DNA of 64,000 nucleotides from Pholiota molesta (GCA_014925825.1 JACGCK010000051.1:124001-188000), one strand, 5' to 3'; positions 36,193 through 50,597 are shown, numbered from the stretch's first letter. Made by a program: numbers and translations. Notes: generated by a model from the letters alone, not told the origin.

Positions 36193-36402
36193 TAGACCGG
36201 AAGCCGGCCTGTCTATGAAGATGAATCTGTCGATAGACAGACCGGGATTTCTCGCAGAAATTCCTCGTAGCGCGCATTTCCCACGATATTCTTGCGGGGA
36301 ACCCTAATATAGTAACCCTGATTTTGACCTCTCCTGAACACGAAGTCACGTTATTGTCAACAGAGCGCGTCGCGACGCGTCAAGGGCAGTTGAACCATCC
36401 CC
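36193..36402 (+). repeat. Terminal inverted repeat of element 1, left
   Basis: Pairs with 42002-42211 with few differences. It contains a hairpin CTGTCGATAGACAG (36227-36240) and, at its inner end, the perfect palindrome CGCGTCGCGACGCG. Confidence 0.9.
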
Positions 36403-36411
36403 CCACCCCAA

Positions 36412-39400
36412 ATGCCTCCTAAAAGCGCTGCTGAAATACTCGCATCTGCAAAGGGGCCTCTCAAGAAGCCTACTAGAAAACCCCCGACCAAATTATCCGC
36501 TGTATTTGAACCCCTTTTGTCCACATTTTCGGCAATGGATGCAACTAGTACCAGCACCAGTTCTGAGTCGAACAGGCAGGAAGAAGTGGCGGAAGCGATG
36601 TTAGATGGGATGGCTGTGGATGGGGGTGTTGAGGACTTGCCATTGCAATTCCTACCTCCATCTACCGAGTCGTCGTTCAGTACTAGATTTAGTGATGACA
36701 CGGACTCGGATGAAATGTTAGATTTCAGCTTATATGACGTGCAATATATCAATGAAAACCCCTACTAGATCTTTGTCTCCTGCCAGTGAAGATTATAGAG
36801 AAAATTCAGAATCAGATAGGATAACAGAACCTGCCTTGCCGATGACACATGAACGACGAATTTTCGAAATTCTTGCGCTTCTTCGAGGAGGTCGGCTTAG
36901 CCCGTTCGATCTCGTTCTAGAGATTCTTGATGAAAATAAGCCGCAATACAGTGGATATCAAGTCGAATTTTACAAGGAAAGTAATCAGAAGCTCTATTCT
37001 ATCCTCGATAGAATTAACAGCAATGCATCTGGGAAAGCAAAGCTCTCGACATGGATCAAAGGTCCTGGTCTTATATTGGTCTGCGAAGTCATTGGAGACA
37101 AAATGGACGATGTCCAGCAAGTAGAGAAGATATCCGGCGGTCTTTCATCAATTACACCAGAATTTATCAGGTCCTGGAGCATCGCTGATTATTCAGATCT
37201 GGCGCCGGCTACAACAAAGATCCTTCTTTCTGCCGCCGAAACATCATTAGCTCATGAACGAAATACAAAAAAATCACCCAATGCGGTCAGTGTATCTACT
37301 AGAGTCTTTATAAATATGTTTATAACTTATTGAACAATATTGTGTATAGATCTGCAATGTAATCGTAAAGCAGCTTTCATATCAGAGATCCTTTCATTCT
37401 CTCGGTTTTCAGGCACTATTTGGCCTGTCCTTATGGGCAAATGGCTGCTCTCGACAAACCATTGAGGCACTTCACTACTGCAGTATATCTATCAGCTATT
37501 CATTTGTTCTAAAGACGATTACGGCACTTGGAAACCACTGCATGAAATTGGCCATCACGAAGAGCTTCAAACTTCACATATTCTGCTACGACAACATGAA
37601 TATCTGTGCAACGATTCATCAGGAGCAGCGAGGTGCGGATGGACCAGGAAAAGTTACATCTGGAACATTCGGTATAATTTACAACGTCCGAAATGGTGTT
37701 CCAGAGCATATGGAACTCACACCTATCATGGAACGCTTCCGATGCACGACTGGCTTGAAATTCAATCGCGATATCCGGCCAACATCATCTCAATTCGCTT
37801 CTTTCCATTCACAGCTCCATGTTATCATTATTCGTGCTCTTTTCACCTACACGAAAGGTTTCGAAGCCGACTCGTATTCGAAGGATGTACGACTCCAACA
37901 CAAAGCCGTTCATGCCATTCCACTCGGCTACAAAACTGAACAGTATCCTCTTCGCGTTACAACAATCGAAGAAGCGTCACTACATGGAAACCTCCTGTAT
38001 CATGACGATGTTTATCTGAATATGCTCGGCCATACGACAGAATCATTATCCAAGTATGCGATTCCGTCATCGAATGACCAGCTCACAAATAGCCGAATCC
38101 GTTCATGTTTTTATGCACGGGAGCAGGATACCAATGCATGGAACCGACGTGAGGTCTTCCAGCTCGGCCTTGGACTCTTTCATCTGTGCCTCAATCTTAT
38201 TTGGGCATTACTTCATATTCATAATGGCTCGATTGCCGAGCCCGGGACTCTTTCTTATTTTTTCAAGCTCCTCGAGAAGAAACGGCTGGGAAAGGCTAAT
38301 CCTGATTATCACACCTTGCTCTCCGCCCTCACCCAGATTTTAGATGGGCTTTTGCTCAATTCATGGAGACAGGAATGTGGAAAAGACAACCTTGCATCGT
38401 TTGCAGAGTCCAAACCCTCAACCAACGACCTTTTGAAAATTGCCGACCAAATTCTGCTGAACTATGCATCACCGAATCTAAGCGACGAGCCGCCATCGAG
38501 CACTGATGGTAATAACGACTTGGACTCGGGGACAGATTCAGAGACTGGCGAACAAGATGAACAGCCCGCACCAATAGCACCTATATTCCCCCGCACTCCA
38601 AAAGATACAGTATACAACAACGTCCGTTTACTTACACGGGACCTTTTATATGTTGCAGAACTCATTCGAGCAATATCTGATGGTGATATTGGACGCATCA
38701 AACATTTCCTCCCTCTTCTTGCAATGATGTTCCGTGGGGCTGGGAGCAATAATTATTGCGCGGAGATTCTTCACTTCATTCTCAATCTGAAGCATGTTTG
38801 GACTCCCGAATTTGCGTAAGTATTTTATCCTTGTCAATCAACAAATTCTTTTTGTACTAAAGACTTGTCAATCTCTGTTTAGGAATATTATGCGCGACAA
38901 TCAGCTTTTGAATCTGACGGGTCTCCCTGGCCATTCTATGCCAGTAGATCTCAATATTGAGCACACTATAGGGGAATTAAAGGTTTGTTGCGTCACTTTC
39001 GATCAGATCTGTTCAAAAATTGAGTACTTTCCGTCACTTTCTTCAGAGACTTCTCACTGCCAAAGGTCTGGAGATGACATGGGATCATCTCGGTGACATA
39101 TCATCGGCTATCGACTACTTGAAGGGTGTCAAAAACCAAGTGTCATCGGTGATGGAGCTCTCGCACAAAAGCAAAGGCCACTCAGATGTTGATACAACAA
39201 ATCTTGTCTGGAAGGTTGCCAACACTGCAAGAGACAATCATCTTCAGAAATTTAATGCAAACCGCTCAGAAAATTGATGTACAAGTCCGATAATTGATAT
39301 TATAGCTGTCGGAGAAGCGAAGCTCAAATCTTCTTCATTGGCTACCTTCAACAAGCGGATCCAGGGAATGGTAGAAGGTCGTCGTCTGACTGAAGATGGC

Positions 39401-39470
39401 ATTGAAGATGAACTCGAAGTCGACGAACTTCCGAGAAATGAACTGCAGCTCAATTGGAATAGTAAATAAC
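36412..39470 (+). pseudogene. DUF6589 protein of element 1, probably disrupted
   Basis: Starts with MPPKSAAEILASAKGPLKKP just inside the left repeat, followed by an acidic N-terminal region. The core runs from RIFEILALLRGGRLSPFDL through AICNVIVKQLSYQRS and ALFGLSLWANGCSRQTIEA to the DUF6589 landmarks CYDNMNICATI, VTSGTFGII, PSSNDQLTNSRIRS and LGLGLFHLCLNLIW, and a C-terminal part after two further introns (exons near 38882-38982 and 39048 onward). The frame cannot be joined cleanly near 36740-36790, and a TGA near 39275 separates the end from a sensible downstream frame (IIAVGEAKLKSSSLATFNKR..) that stops near 39470. Equivalent residues are found in element 2. DUF6589 has no assigned function; the YDN, (G/N)DxLT and GLFH motifs suggest an RNase-H-like nuclease fold. 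Confidence 0.75.
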
Positions 39471-39503
39471 TAAACATGTATTCCTACTGCTACCTCGTAG
39501 TAA

Positions 39504-41959
39504 TTATTTTTTGGGAACCTTCCTTGTACTGCGACGGGGTGCTACACTTTGAGATGCCACCATGGGGCGCTGCATTTGGGGCGCTGGTTCTTCGGGAACT
39601 TGAGGGATGTTCTGAGAAAGTGGCTGAAGGGTTCGCATAGGATATGCCGGGCGAGTCGATACAAAGTGCTGAATATCATGGGCCTGAGGTGCCGCGGAGA
39701 CCTGCGGGATGCTTTGAGGAAGCGGCTGGAGAGTTCTTGTCGGGTAAGCCAGTGGACGAGTTGACATGAAACGTTGTATGACTTCTTGTCGAATACGCTC
39801 TTCGTTTCTGGCCGTCTCTTCCTCGAAAGCTGATTGTGTTTCGTCAGCTTTGGCACGTTTGGTGCGATCTGCTTCGTCTTTTCGAATTCTCTCCCGGTCG
39901 GCATCGAATGTTTTGATGACGTGTATGATTTGTGATGCCCATTCCTCTCGCCATTCTTCTGTTTCATCGAGTGCATCGACAAGCTGGTCTTCACTGGAGA
40001 TATCGTTTGGGAGGATCCTGGACACCTTGACAACGCTCTGATCGTCGATGATGAACGATGGTGGTTGCACGCCAGCGAGGACATCATTTTGAGAAGCTTG
40101 GCGGCACCATTCGTGTAGTCGCGTAACGAGCTGTGCACGGGCTTCAGTTTTTCGATATTTTGGGGGTACCTTTCATTTTGATTTGGGAGGTGGTACGATC
40201 TTCTGGCGATCAGGCTCATCGACATCGCCATAGAACAAGTTGCAACCATCACGATATAGAAAGCGGCCCTTGAAGTAGTGGCGGATGTGAAATCCAGATC
40301 CTGGATGCCTATCGCAGCAGCCGTACAGTGTCGTACACCGAACGGCTGCCCAAGGTTAGCATTCGAGCATGTTCGTCGAAAAGGACAGCTAACGTACCAT
40401 CTAAAGATGTATCCGCGAGATACTTCGCAAACATACTACGAAGACATATCTCCACAGATTGTATGATCGTCAGTATGGCACCTCCAGTGCGTTGTTGTTT
40501 TGTCGAATGTATTGAGAGCTTCGTAACATTGGGATGGTCGGGATCCGATGTAAAGTCGATGGCGGCAGTGTCAAGGTCTATCGTCATTGCCCACGATTCG
40601 TACATAATAAGGAATAGGGCATCTTTGATTGAGCTGCGCCCACCACGGCCACCGCGTTGGAGGGTGGTTGGAACATCGCGGGCAAGTCCATATTGGACAA
40701 CCACGTCAATGTCTGGTACATCGAGGCCCTAAGAAACAAAAAAATTAGCGAGAATTAAAGAGAATAACATAAATGATCACCGTTGATGCTCCTTCCGTTG
40801 CGTGGAGGATGCGGCAACTTCCATCAGGTTTGCTAAAGTCTTCGAAGGTGTCAGTAAGGTATTCTTTCGACATGCGGCCGTGATAATGTTTGACTATTCC
40901 TTTATTCCGCAGGTGTTCCGGAAGCCGATTCCAAGTATAACGGGCTGCTCCTGTGGCGAGGTCGATGCTGTCATGGAAAACGAGTGTTTTCGGTGGAAGA
41001 TATCCCTCTGGATAAGGGTCGGGAATGAGGAAATCTAAATTTCGAAAGTCAGAGAGGTCGCCAACAATAGGATGTGTAGCGTATGCAATGTTTGGACGAT
41101 TGCCCGAGAGTTTGATGGAGCAAAGCTTGAGGTCATCGAATAACAGGCTCTTTTTGATAATCTTCTTGATGTGGGGCGGCTGCGTTCCAGAAAGCGCTTG
41201 TACAGTCAGATCTTTTCGTAATTTGATGCGAAGTTCGCCGAGTCGAGACCACGGAGAACGAAATGCAGATAAACCGTAGTGCTCCATACCGGCACTTGAA
41301 ATAAAGTGGGCTTCGTCAACGTGAAGGATTCGTATCATTTGCGTGAAGTCGCGATTAGTTGAGATGATTCTAGCCAGCCGAGGAAGATGTCCTTGGTGTC
41401 GGAAAAGCTGTTCTGGTTGAACCAGGAGAGCTGTGTAAGCTCCTTTTGAGATTGCCTAGTCCTATCGGTGTTAAGATTCCAGACACAGTTTACTGTCAGC
41501 GCTGACCTGCCAGAGGTCCGGATCACTAGAAGTATCTTCGTTTATTGCCAGAGTTTTAATGCCGTAGCGCTCGAATTCGAGTACCTGAACAGCCTGGAGT
41601 CGCTTCAAAGGAGAGACAATAATGTAGATGTTCTCTGGACAAAGTAAACATGGAAGTATCATGCAGAGAGTCTTTCCATAGCCAGTACCGACGTCGACAA
41701 GGCAGTCTAGTCCAGAAAATAGAGCAATTGTCGCCTGAAGCTGAAATTCTCGTGGAACGAGGCGCCCAGATGTAGCTTTCCAGAGAAGAAGACACGCTCG
41801 AAGGCCAATCGTAATTTGCTCTTCGTTATAGGATTCCCAGAAAGAAGCCGGCGGCGCAAGTTCAGCGGAAATAAGCGCATCGAATTCTGATCGAACGAGA
41901 TCATTTGGGAGTTGCCGTATGCGATCGAGTTCATGTTCGAGAGATTCAGCATCGTCCAT
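39504..41959 (-). pseudogene. RecQ-like DNA helicase of element 1, with in-frame stop
   Basis: Exons 41959-41507, 41455-40781, 40728-40398 and 40345 onward. Superfamily 2 helicase motifs are all present: VDVGTGYGKT (Walker A), IIVSPLKRLQ, LVQPEQL, ILHVDEAHFIS (DEAH), LSGTQPPH, KTLVFHDSI, HATEGAST/GLDVPDIDVVVQYG across an intron, and QRGGRGGR (motif VI). A Cys/His cluster follows (CTTLYGCCDRHPG..FHIRHYFKG). A TGA at 40175-40173 interrupts the frame between PPPKSK and KVPPKYRKTEARAQLV, after which the frame stays open for about 220 codons to 39504 and includes a charged coiled-coil and two PTRTLQPLPQS-like repeats. No intron removes the TGA. RecQ-type helicases unwind DNA 3' to 5'; here a role in transposition is inferred. 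Confidence 0.85.
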
Positions 41960-42001
41960 AATAGTTCCAGAGCCCAGAGAGTCCAGGGGAGAGCTAGCAC
42001 A

Positions 42002-42211
42002 GGGATGGTTCAACTGCCCTCGACGCGTCGCGACGCGCTCTGTTGACAATAACGTGACTTCGTGTTCAGGAGAGGTCAAAATCAGGGTTACTATATTAGG
42101 GTTCCCCGCAAGAATATCGTGGGAAATGCGCGCTACGAGGAATTTCTGCGAGAAAATCCGGCCTGTCTATCGACAGATTCATCTTCATAGACAGGTCGGT
42201 CCATCGGCCTA
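42002..42211 (-). repeat. Terminal inverted repeat of element 1, right
   Basis: Inverted copy of 36193-36402, with the hairpin at 42163-42176 (CTGTCTATCGACAG). Confidence 0.9.
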
Positions 42212-42220
42212 TCAGCCCAG
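42212..42220. repeat. Target-site duplication of element 1, right copy
   Basis: TCAGCCCAG, identical to 36184-36192. Confidence 0.75.
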
Positions 42221-43090
42221 TCCGCTCGCGAGCTCGCTCCCTTCTCGTCATGTGCTCCTGTGTGACTCTTTGTGACTAGAGCTCGCGAGTGTGACTGGCT
42301 AGCGAGTCTACGACATAGTGGCCGGGCGGCTGTACCCCAATGGCACCGGATACACCGTGACATATTGCTGATACTGCGAGAGGTATGGGTATGAAAAGTT
42401 TGTGAAAAATGCCAACATGATGCCCGAGCGATTATTCCACAACGAACTCGAAGACACAGATTGCTGAAGGTATGCCAACGGCGCGAAGTGAATTCAGTAG
42501 TAGTACTTATGAAAGTGCTGCTTATCGGCACGCTGATTAGCGTGAGTCATATAGATGATGGATTGTAATAGCGTACCAACTGATAACGGCTTTTGATGTA
42601 TTTTTTTTGTAGAAGAATCGAGTAACGACACGCAACAAGTAGGAACGATAGATAGGCTCACAGCAAGAAGCAAGAAAAAATCCCCTGAGGCTAATCACGG
42701 GATTACCGCGACTTCCTCTTTTAGTAGTAAACTTTTACCAAATCCAGTATTTACGAATTACCACAAGTTATGATATTCAAGGCTGCTTTGACATGGGAGA
42801 TTATAGAAGAAATTGCAAAATTTATGGTACTACAGTAACATCACTTCTGGACCCTGCTTTAGCTCTTCTCCACGCCCCCATTGTACGTAGGCTATCTACT
42901 TAGTGACTGAGCGAGGATGGAATTCCGGTCATGGCAGTAATTTCTGTCGCGTTATTATTAGATATCTATTTTCGGGCCAGTGAAAAGTTGATATACCCGA
43001 TAATACATTGAGATTACTTTGCTGAAGCATATGTACACAATCATGGATGCGCCGCCCACGGTGGGCACTGAAACTTGACTGAAACAGCCT
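42221..43090. other. Intergenic, partly duplicated sequence
   Basis: Between element 1 and the F-box stop. It carries the duplicated block described at 42430-42845; the remainder shows nothing. Confidence 0.45.
42430..42845. repeat. Diverged copy of the F-box gene upstream region
   Basis: Several blocks match 44745-45300 in the same order and direction: GACAACGAACTCGAAGACA-like sequence, ACACAGATTGCTGAAGGTAT, GGCGCGAAGTGAATT, GCACGCTGAT, AGCGTACCAACTGATAA, CTAATCACGNGATTACCGCGAC, TATTCAAGGNTGCTTTGACA and ACTACAGTAA. The intervening spacing differs. No coding frame remains, so this looks like a partial duplication of the 5' side of the neighbouring F-box gene. Confidence 0.7.
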
Positions 43091-44728
43091 TCAACTCCGT
43101 GACACTGATAAGTGCCGGTCGATCGCACGTCGAATCAGATCCTCTTCAGTTTTCTTGACCCCCATCACACTAATTTTGGATCGTATGTCCCACTTCACGC
43201 CCACTGAATCTCTCAACCACAGGATCCTCTTCAGGGCCTCCTCATCAATATCAAGCAAAGGGTCGTCGGATCGACGTGCCAGGACGGAAATCGTGATTGA
43301 CTCAAGCGTCTGTCTGCGACGATTTGCTGAACGTGCGGTCGGGGCACCGAATATATCCAGGAGGGTCGTCCAGGGCCACGGGTCCTCCTCAGACCTGTAC
43401 CAAGTCAGTGAATGGAGGGCCGGAAGATATTGGAGTTCTTTTGTTCCATTGATAGTCGAGTGCTTTGCAAGGCGCGTAAAAAGGGCTTTCGACGGCGATC
43501 TCGGATTTGAAGAAGAGCGACTCGGACGTGAATAAGGAGCATGGACGTGTAGGTGCTGCAACGTCGGTATCCCTTCGCACAGTGAAGCGACATCTGATGC
43601 AGTGGTACTTGTAAAGAGAAGCGATAATCTCTCCAAAGAACATTCAGATCTTCGCAGAAGCTCGATAATCGTGTGTATATCGAACAATTTGCGGCGGGAG
43701 CAACTACCTCCGAGCACCAAGGTGCTCAAATTAGGACACAATAATTGGCTTAGCATTTCTTCACATGCAGCAGACACGTCAGTAATTTCAAGATACTGAA
43801 GGTTGGGTTGGAGGATGCGATTTCTTGATGGTGAAGAGTTGTCATGCTCCAGGGCTTGTGTGTCACGGTGAGTGCGAAAGGTACACCGCGTGAGGCAAGG
43901 GGCTCTGCGGAGCGCCTCAAAGCATGTGGAGAGTGAGTGATAATTCAATAGTTCGAGTTGTGTGAGGTGTTGCCAATCGAAGTCGACGGCTACGAGCATA
44001 TTTTCGGAAATCGAAAGTGCGTTTAACCGTTTCGGACATGGCTTGAAGATTTCTTTTATGGGTTCAAGTTGTCTGTCGCAATTCGTCAAGTGAAGCATTT
44101 GCAGTTGCGGATAATCTTGTGAGAAGTACGGCAAAAATGAGGGGGTGCTTTCGTACTTTAGGCTGATCAAGCGATTGGAGCGCTGGTTGAGTGCGTCCAT
44201 GATCTGGGTTGCGGATTTGGGCACGTATTCGGGCAAATTGAGATTAATAGAGAGCGGAAGCTCGCCAGCACGGTTTATCCACGTGTCGAAGAGGGTTGCA
44301 GGCATGGTACCTCGGTACATGTTGTGGAGATAAAGAGGAATGGATTTCCAAAGCTGAGGCGTTGACTGAGCTATTGCTCTCCACCTTCTGCAGACAGCTG
44401 AAAGTATAAATGGAGCAGAAATCGCGTATCTTGGCGGGCGCTTGAAGTCGATGTCCATGAGCTCTTCAGGACTCGGAATGGCTAACTCGAATATGTAGGC
44501 CGCGATTTCGGGGGGGAAATGGTGGATAAGCCGGTCATGGCTGTGGTTTACTTGCTCCTTCATCTTTTGACGCTCCTTTTCCAGATCGACAAGCGCCGCC
44601 CTCATTTCCTTGATTTTTCCTTCCAATTTCAAAATGCGTTGACAGGGACCACAGACATCGGAGCCCATGGGATCGCACAGATATTCGTCCGCGGCAATGT
44701 AATTGCAGTATCGACAAAAGTCCGGCAT
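43091..44728 (-). CDS. F-box protein with N-terminal Cys pairs
   Basis: Single-exon frame of about 545 residues. The start at 44728 (MPDFCRYCNYIAADEYLCD) is preferred over a Met 30 codons upstream because it begins with two paired cysteines (FCRYC..VCGPC) like other members. A coiled coil follows (EGKIKEMRAALVDLEKERQK), then the F-box-like segment HHFPPEIAAYIFELAIPSPE and AVCRRWRAIAQSTPQLWKS, then irregular leucine-rich repeats to the C-terminus. This is the common Agaricomycete F-box family, expected to recruit substrates to SCF ubiquitin ligases; the target is unknown. Its upstream region is duplicated at 42430-42845. Confidence 0.88.
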   Translation of the reverse strand: MPDFCRYCNYIAADEYLCDPMGSDVCGPCQRILKLEGKIKEMRAALVDLEKERQKMKEQVNHSHDRLIHHFPPEIAAYIFELAIPSPEELMDIDFKRPPRYAISAPFILSAVCRRWRAIAQSTPQLWKSIPLYLHNMYRGTMPATLFDTWINRAGELPLSINLNLPEYVPKSATQIMDALNQRSNRLISLKYESTPSFLPYFSQDYPQLQMLHLTNCDRQLEPIKEIFKPCPKRLNALSISENMLVAVDFDWQHLTQLELLNYHSLSTCFEALRRAPCLTRCTFRTHRDTQALEHDNSSPSRNRILQPNLQYLEITDVSAACEEMLSQLLCPNLSTLVLGGSCSRRKLFDIHTIIELLRRSECSLERLSLLFTSTTASDVASLCEGIPTLQHLHVHAPYSRPSRSSSNPRSPSKALFTRLAKHSTINGTKELQYLPALHSLTWYRSEEDPWPWTTLLDIFGAPTARSANRRRQTLESITISVLARRSDDPLLDIDEEALKRILWLRDSVGVKWDIRSKISVMGVKKTEEDLIRRAIDRHLSVSRS

Positions 44729-44744
44729 GGTGGCCGCCCAGCGG

Positions 44745-45300
44745 TTATTCGACAACGAACTCGAAGACAGAAGGTATTCCCAATTAAACGGCATGAAGTG
44801 TTTCGATACTGCCGACAAACGGACTCGAAGACACAGATTGCTGAAGGTATGTCAATGGCGCGAAGTGAATTTAGTATGCAAATGCGGGTTATTGGCACGC
44901 TGATCAGCGCGAGTAATAAGTGAAGGTAAAAATTGGTGATAGCGTACCAACTGATAAGGGCTGTCGAGGATGTCAAGATATTTTTTGCAGAAGAACCGGG
45001 TAATTGCTGTGAGTCGTTCGCAGTCAGGAAAAACGGTAGGTTCAATACAAGCTCCACAGGAAGCAATGGTGTTGTAGCAGGAGAATTTTCCCCTGCTAAT
45101 CACGAGATTACCGCGACCTCCTCTTTCACCAAATCCCGGTCCGGTATTAGTGGAAAGCGATTGATGTTATTATACGAATCACGACCAAAACAAAGTGTTC
45201 ACAGTTCGGTTGACAACACGTCGGTAAAAATCCTCTATGATATTCAAGGTTGCTTTGACAAAATATGGAAAAAATTGCAAATTTATAGTACTACAGTAAA
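44745..45300. repeat. Upstream region of F-box gene, duplicated leftwards
   Basis: Second member of the diverged direct repeat with 42430-42845. It is the likely source, since it sits directly upstream of an intact F-box gene. Confidence 0.7.
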
Positions 45301-45442
45301 AAGAAGACTACGTGGAACGCCAGGATAGTGGAAGGAGAGGTAAGATGGAAGAACAACACCAAAGCGTCCGATTAGGTGACGATACGAAAGGAAGCAGTGT
45401 CAACTAACGCCTGCCAACATTATTCTCGTGCCCAGAAGCTTT

Positions 45443-48405
<2,963 letters not shown>

Positions 48406-49162
48406 TGTGGTTGCGTTGAGAGATGTGGGGGATGTGGAGGGGAGTGAGCTCACGCTCGTTGTATATAAAGGAAGGAGAAGGGTGGACGCGCGTCCTACGT
48501 GTGGGGAGATCAATGGCCCTCGACAACACAGCCAAACTCATTACACACGTGGCGCTCCGGGCTTGTCATCTTCCCGCTCATTCGACCACTTTCCAAGCGT
48601 TAGCTCTCTGCCCCATTACCAACCCTGACTCGTATCCCAAGCACCATATTATTGTTATACAGACCTGCTAAAATCTAAAAGACCATCGACGTCCTACGAT
48701 TTGTATTCGGGGTAAATAAATTCCGAGGACTCAAGTGACTCGTCGAACTGGCTACTGCTCATCTTTATGCAGCTTTCAACTCATATTTGCTGCATTCCAA
48801 TGCCTAAGCAATTCTCTTTTCTGACTCGATTCACTTCGAGTCCCTAGGAGAATTTTCGAAAAGGGGACACTGTACGCCTGTATCAGTCAGCCTTTGGCTG
48901 CGAAAAGGCATAGCGTTTTGACGACATGATTCATATGTTCTTCGGTCCAAAATATATTGGCAATCCCTGACTCGATCCATGCAAGAAAATTTGGTTTGGG
49001 AGGGATGAATCAGGATGAATCAGTCAGGTTCAACGGAGAAAATCCACCGTGCGCTTGGGCCTTGCGATTCGGTGGAATATTGCACGCGGTCCTCGGTGAA
49101 GGGTCAGGAAGATGTGGGTATTTCATATGTTCCTTCCAAAAAATATCCGAAAGATAGTCGAA
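48406..49162. other. Intergenic, nothing recognised
   Basis: CDC48 upstream region followed by the 3' flank of the cofactor B gene. No repeats or coding signal seen. Confidence 0.4.
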
Positions 49163-50058
49163 TTACATCTCCTCGTCCTCGCCCATATCGACATCCAGTT
49201 CTTCCACAGGATAATCTCCCACCTTGACCTTTTCAGGTTTCACGAAGACTCCATAGTTCGGCGGACATGTAAAATACCTCTCTCCTTGCACCCTTAAGAT
49301 ACGAACCAAAAAAAAAGGATTGTTAGCATCATCCCAAAGAGTCAAAATATGACATCCAAGCACATACGATCCATCATTCTTCCCAAATGGCTCATCGTAC
49401 TGGACCCCCACCCAAATCCCCTTCCCAAACTTCGTCGGCCCAATAAACCTTACCGCCCCCCGCTTGCTCAGCCCCGGCTCCAGCGACTCGATCTCGCACC
49501 GCGCGCCCACCGGGATATCGTAGCTCTCAGGCGCCGGCTCGGGCTCCGCCGACGCCTCCCGCTCCCCAAACCGCCCGAGCTTGTTCCGCTGCTTGAACGC
49601 GAGCACCGTGTCCCTGCGCTGCGCGTACTCCGCCTCCGTGATCTCGAACTTGTCCACCTGCGTCACGTCCGTCAGCTGCCCGGTAAGGCTGGACGAGGGG
49701 TTGGTGTCCACGACCTGCAGCAGACGGTTAGTATCTGCATAGATGGTAAGCGGTGGTAGATGGGCACTTTGAGGACTTGCCAGTCCGCTATCCCGTAGAA
49801 CCCAAGCTTTTTCGAGTCATCATCCAGAGTCGCGATGACACGAGGGTCTAGTTCAGAGGCCAACAACGTCAAGGCCTGGTTTGCGGCCGGGACACCAGTG
49901 ATCAGTTCTAGTTTGCCCTAAGAGTCAATATCAGCGCGATCAAGTACAGGATCGATGCAACCATTCACCTTGAGCTGTTCCACAGTGTTGTGAGGGTCAA
50001 TACGACGTTCGGAATGAGTGTCTGCTGACACGACGAAGACGTTGACGACTCCAGACAT
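49163..50058 (-). CDS. Tubulin-folding cofactor B (CAP-Gly)
   Basis: Starts at 50058 (MSGVVNVFVVSADTHSERRI) with a ubiquitin-like domain (DPHNTVEQLKGKLELITGVP, LDDDSKKLGFYGIADWQVL), followed by a charged linker (FEITEAEYAQRRDTVLAFKQ) and a C-terminal CAP-Gly domain with the diagnostic GKNDG (VGVQYDEPFGKNDGS) and YFTCPPNYGVFVKPEKV, ending in DVDMGEDEEM. At least three short introns interrupt it, one inside the CAP-Gly domain directly after GKNDGS. The protein binds alpha-tubulin and works with cofactor E in tubulin heterodimer assembly and disassembly (Alf1/Alp11 in yeasts). The acidic C-terminus is the conserved DEx tail that contacts cofactor E. Confidence 0.95.
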
Positions 50059-50597
50059 GTCGGTAACGAGTTTTGCAAGTTCTGCTACAACTTTGTGAAA
50101 GAGGTGATCGAAAGGCCAAGCAGCAGTAGGATGATGTCCAGATCAATCAATTGATCGGAGATTAGATAACGCAACGATTAAAGCCAGCGCCAAAGGCTGG
50201 AAGCGCTGAACGCTAAGCGCTAAAGCAGCAGGCTCCAATAATGCCCTCGAAGAAAGTCTGGCAAGGATGGACCGAATGATCAGGAATGATCACAAATTTC
50301 TATCAATTCAATCTCGCAATTTCTAGCATATCGAAAGTATACAATAAATAAAATTCGCGCTACGGATTCTGTTGTGATTCTGGTACTTTTTACTGGTCTA
50401 AAAAATCGAGGTCTTTGATTCCCGAATATCAAGATTGGATGTCTTTGGTTGTAGCAAACCAAACTCTTGATCTCGTGTCCCAGATACATAGGTGGAAGCT
50501 AACTAGTGATATATGGAGCACAAACATTGGGGTCGTTAAGCTTCGAAGGGTCCTGGGTGAAAAAACCTAAACGAAGGCCCTCCATATACGACCTTAT
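50059..50597. other. Intergenic, nothing recognised
   Basis: Promoter of cofactor B and 3' flank of the glucanase. It carries a small AGCGCTGAACGCTAAGCGCT inverted motif near 50200. Confidence 0.4.

Larger units (their letters stand above)
36193..42211. mobile_element. TIR element 1: DUF6589 gene plus RecQ-like helicase
   Basis: A 6.0 kb unit bounded by inverted repeats of about 200 bp (36193-36402 and 42002-42211), with outer ends TAGACCGG and, on the complement, TAGGCCGA. It is flanked by the direct repeat TCAGCCCAG (36184-36192 and 42212-42220; a tenth base also matches), a good 9-10 bp target duplication. Inside are two convergent genes: a DUF6589 protein (plus strand) starting 10 bp inside the left repeat and a RecQ-like helicase (minus strand) starting 43 bp inside the right repeat, so each repeat is also a promoter. 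Long TIRs and 9-10 bp duplications are known from Mutator-like elements, but no Mutator-type transposase is seen. Stops and frame breaks in both genes suggest this copy is inactive. Confidence 0.85.

Noticed and set aside
36193..42211. Element 1 as a Helitron because it has a helicase
   Set aside because: It has TIRs and target duplications, lacks a Rep/HUH domain, and the helicase is RecQ-like rather than Pif1-like.
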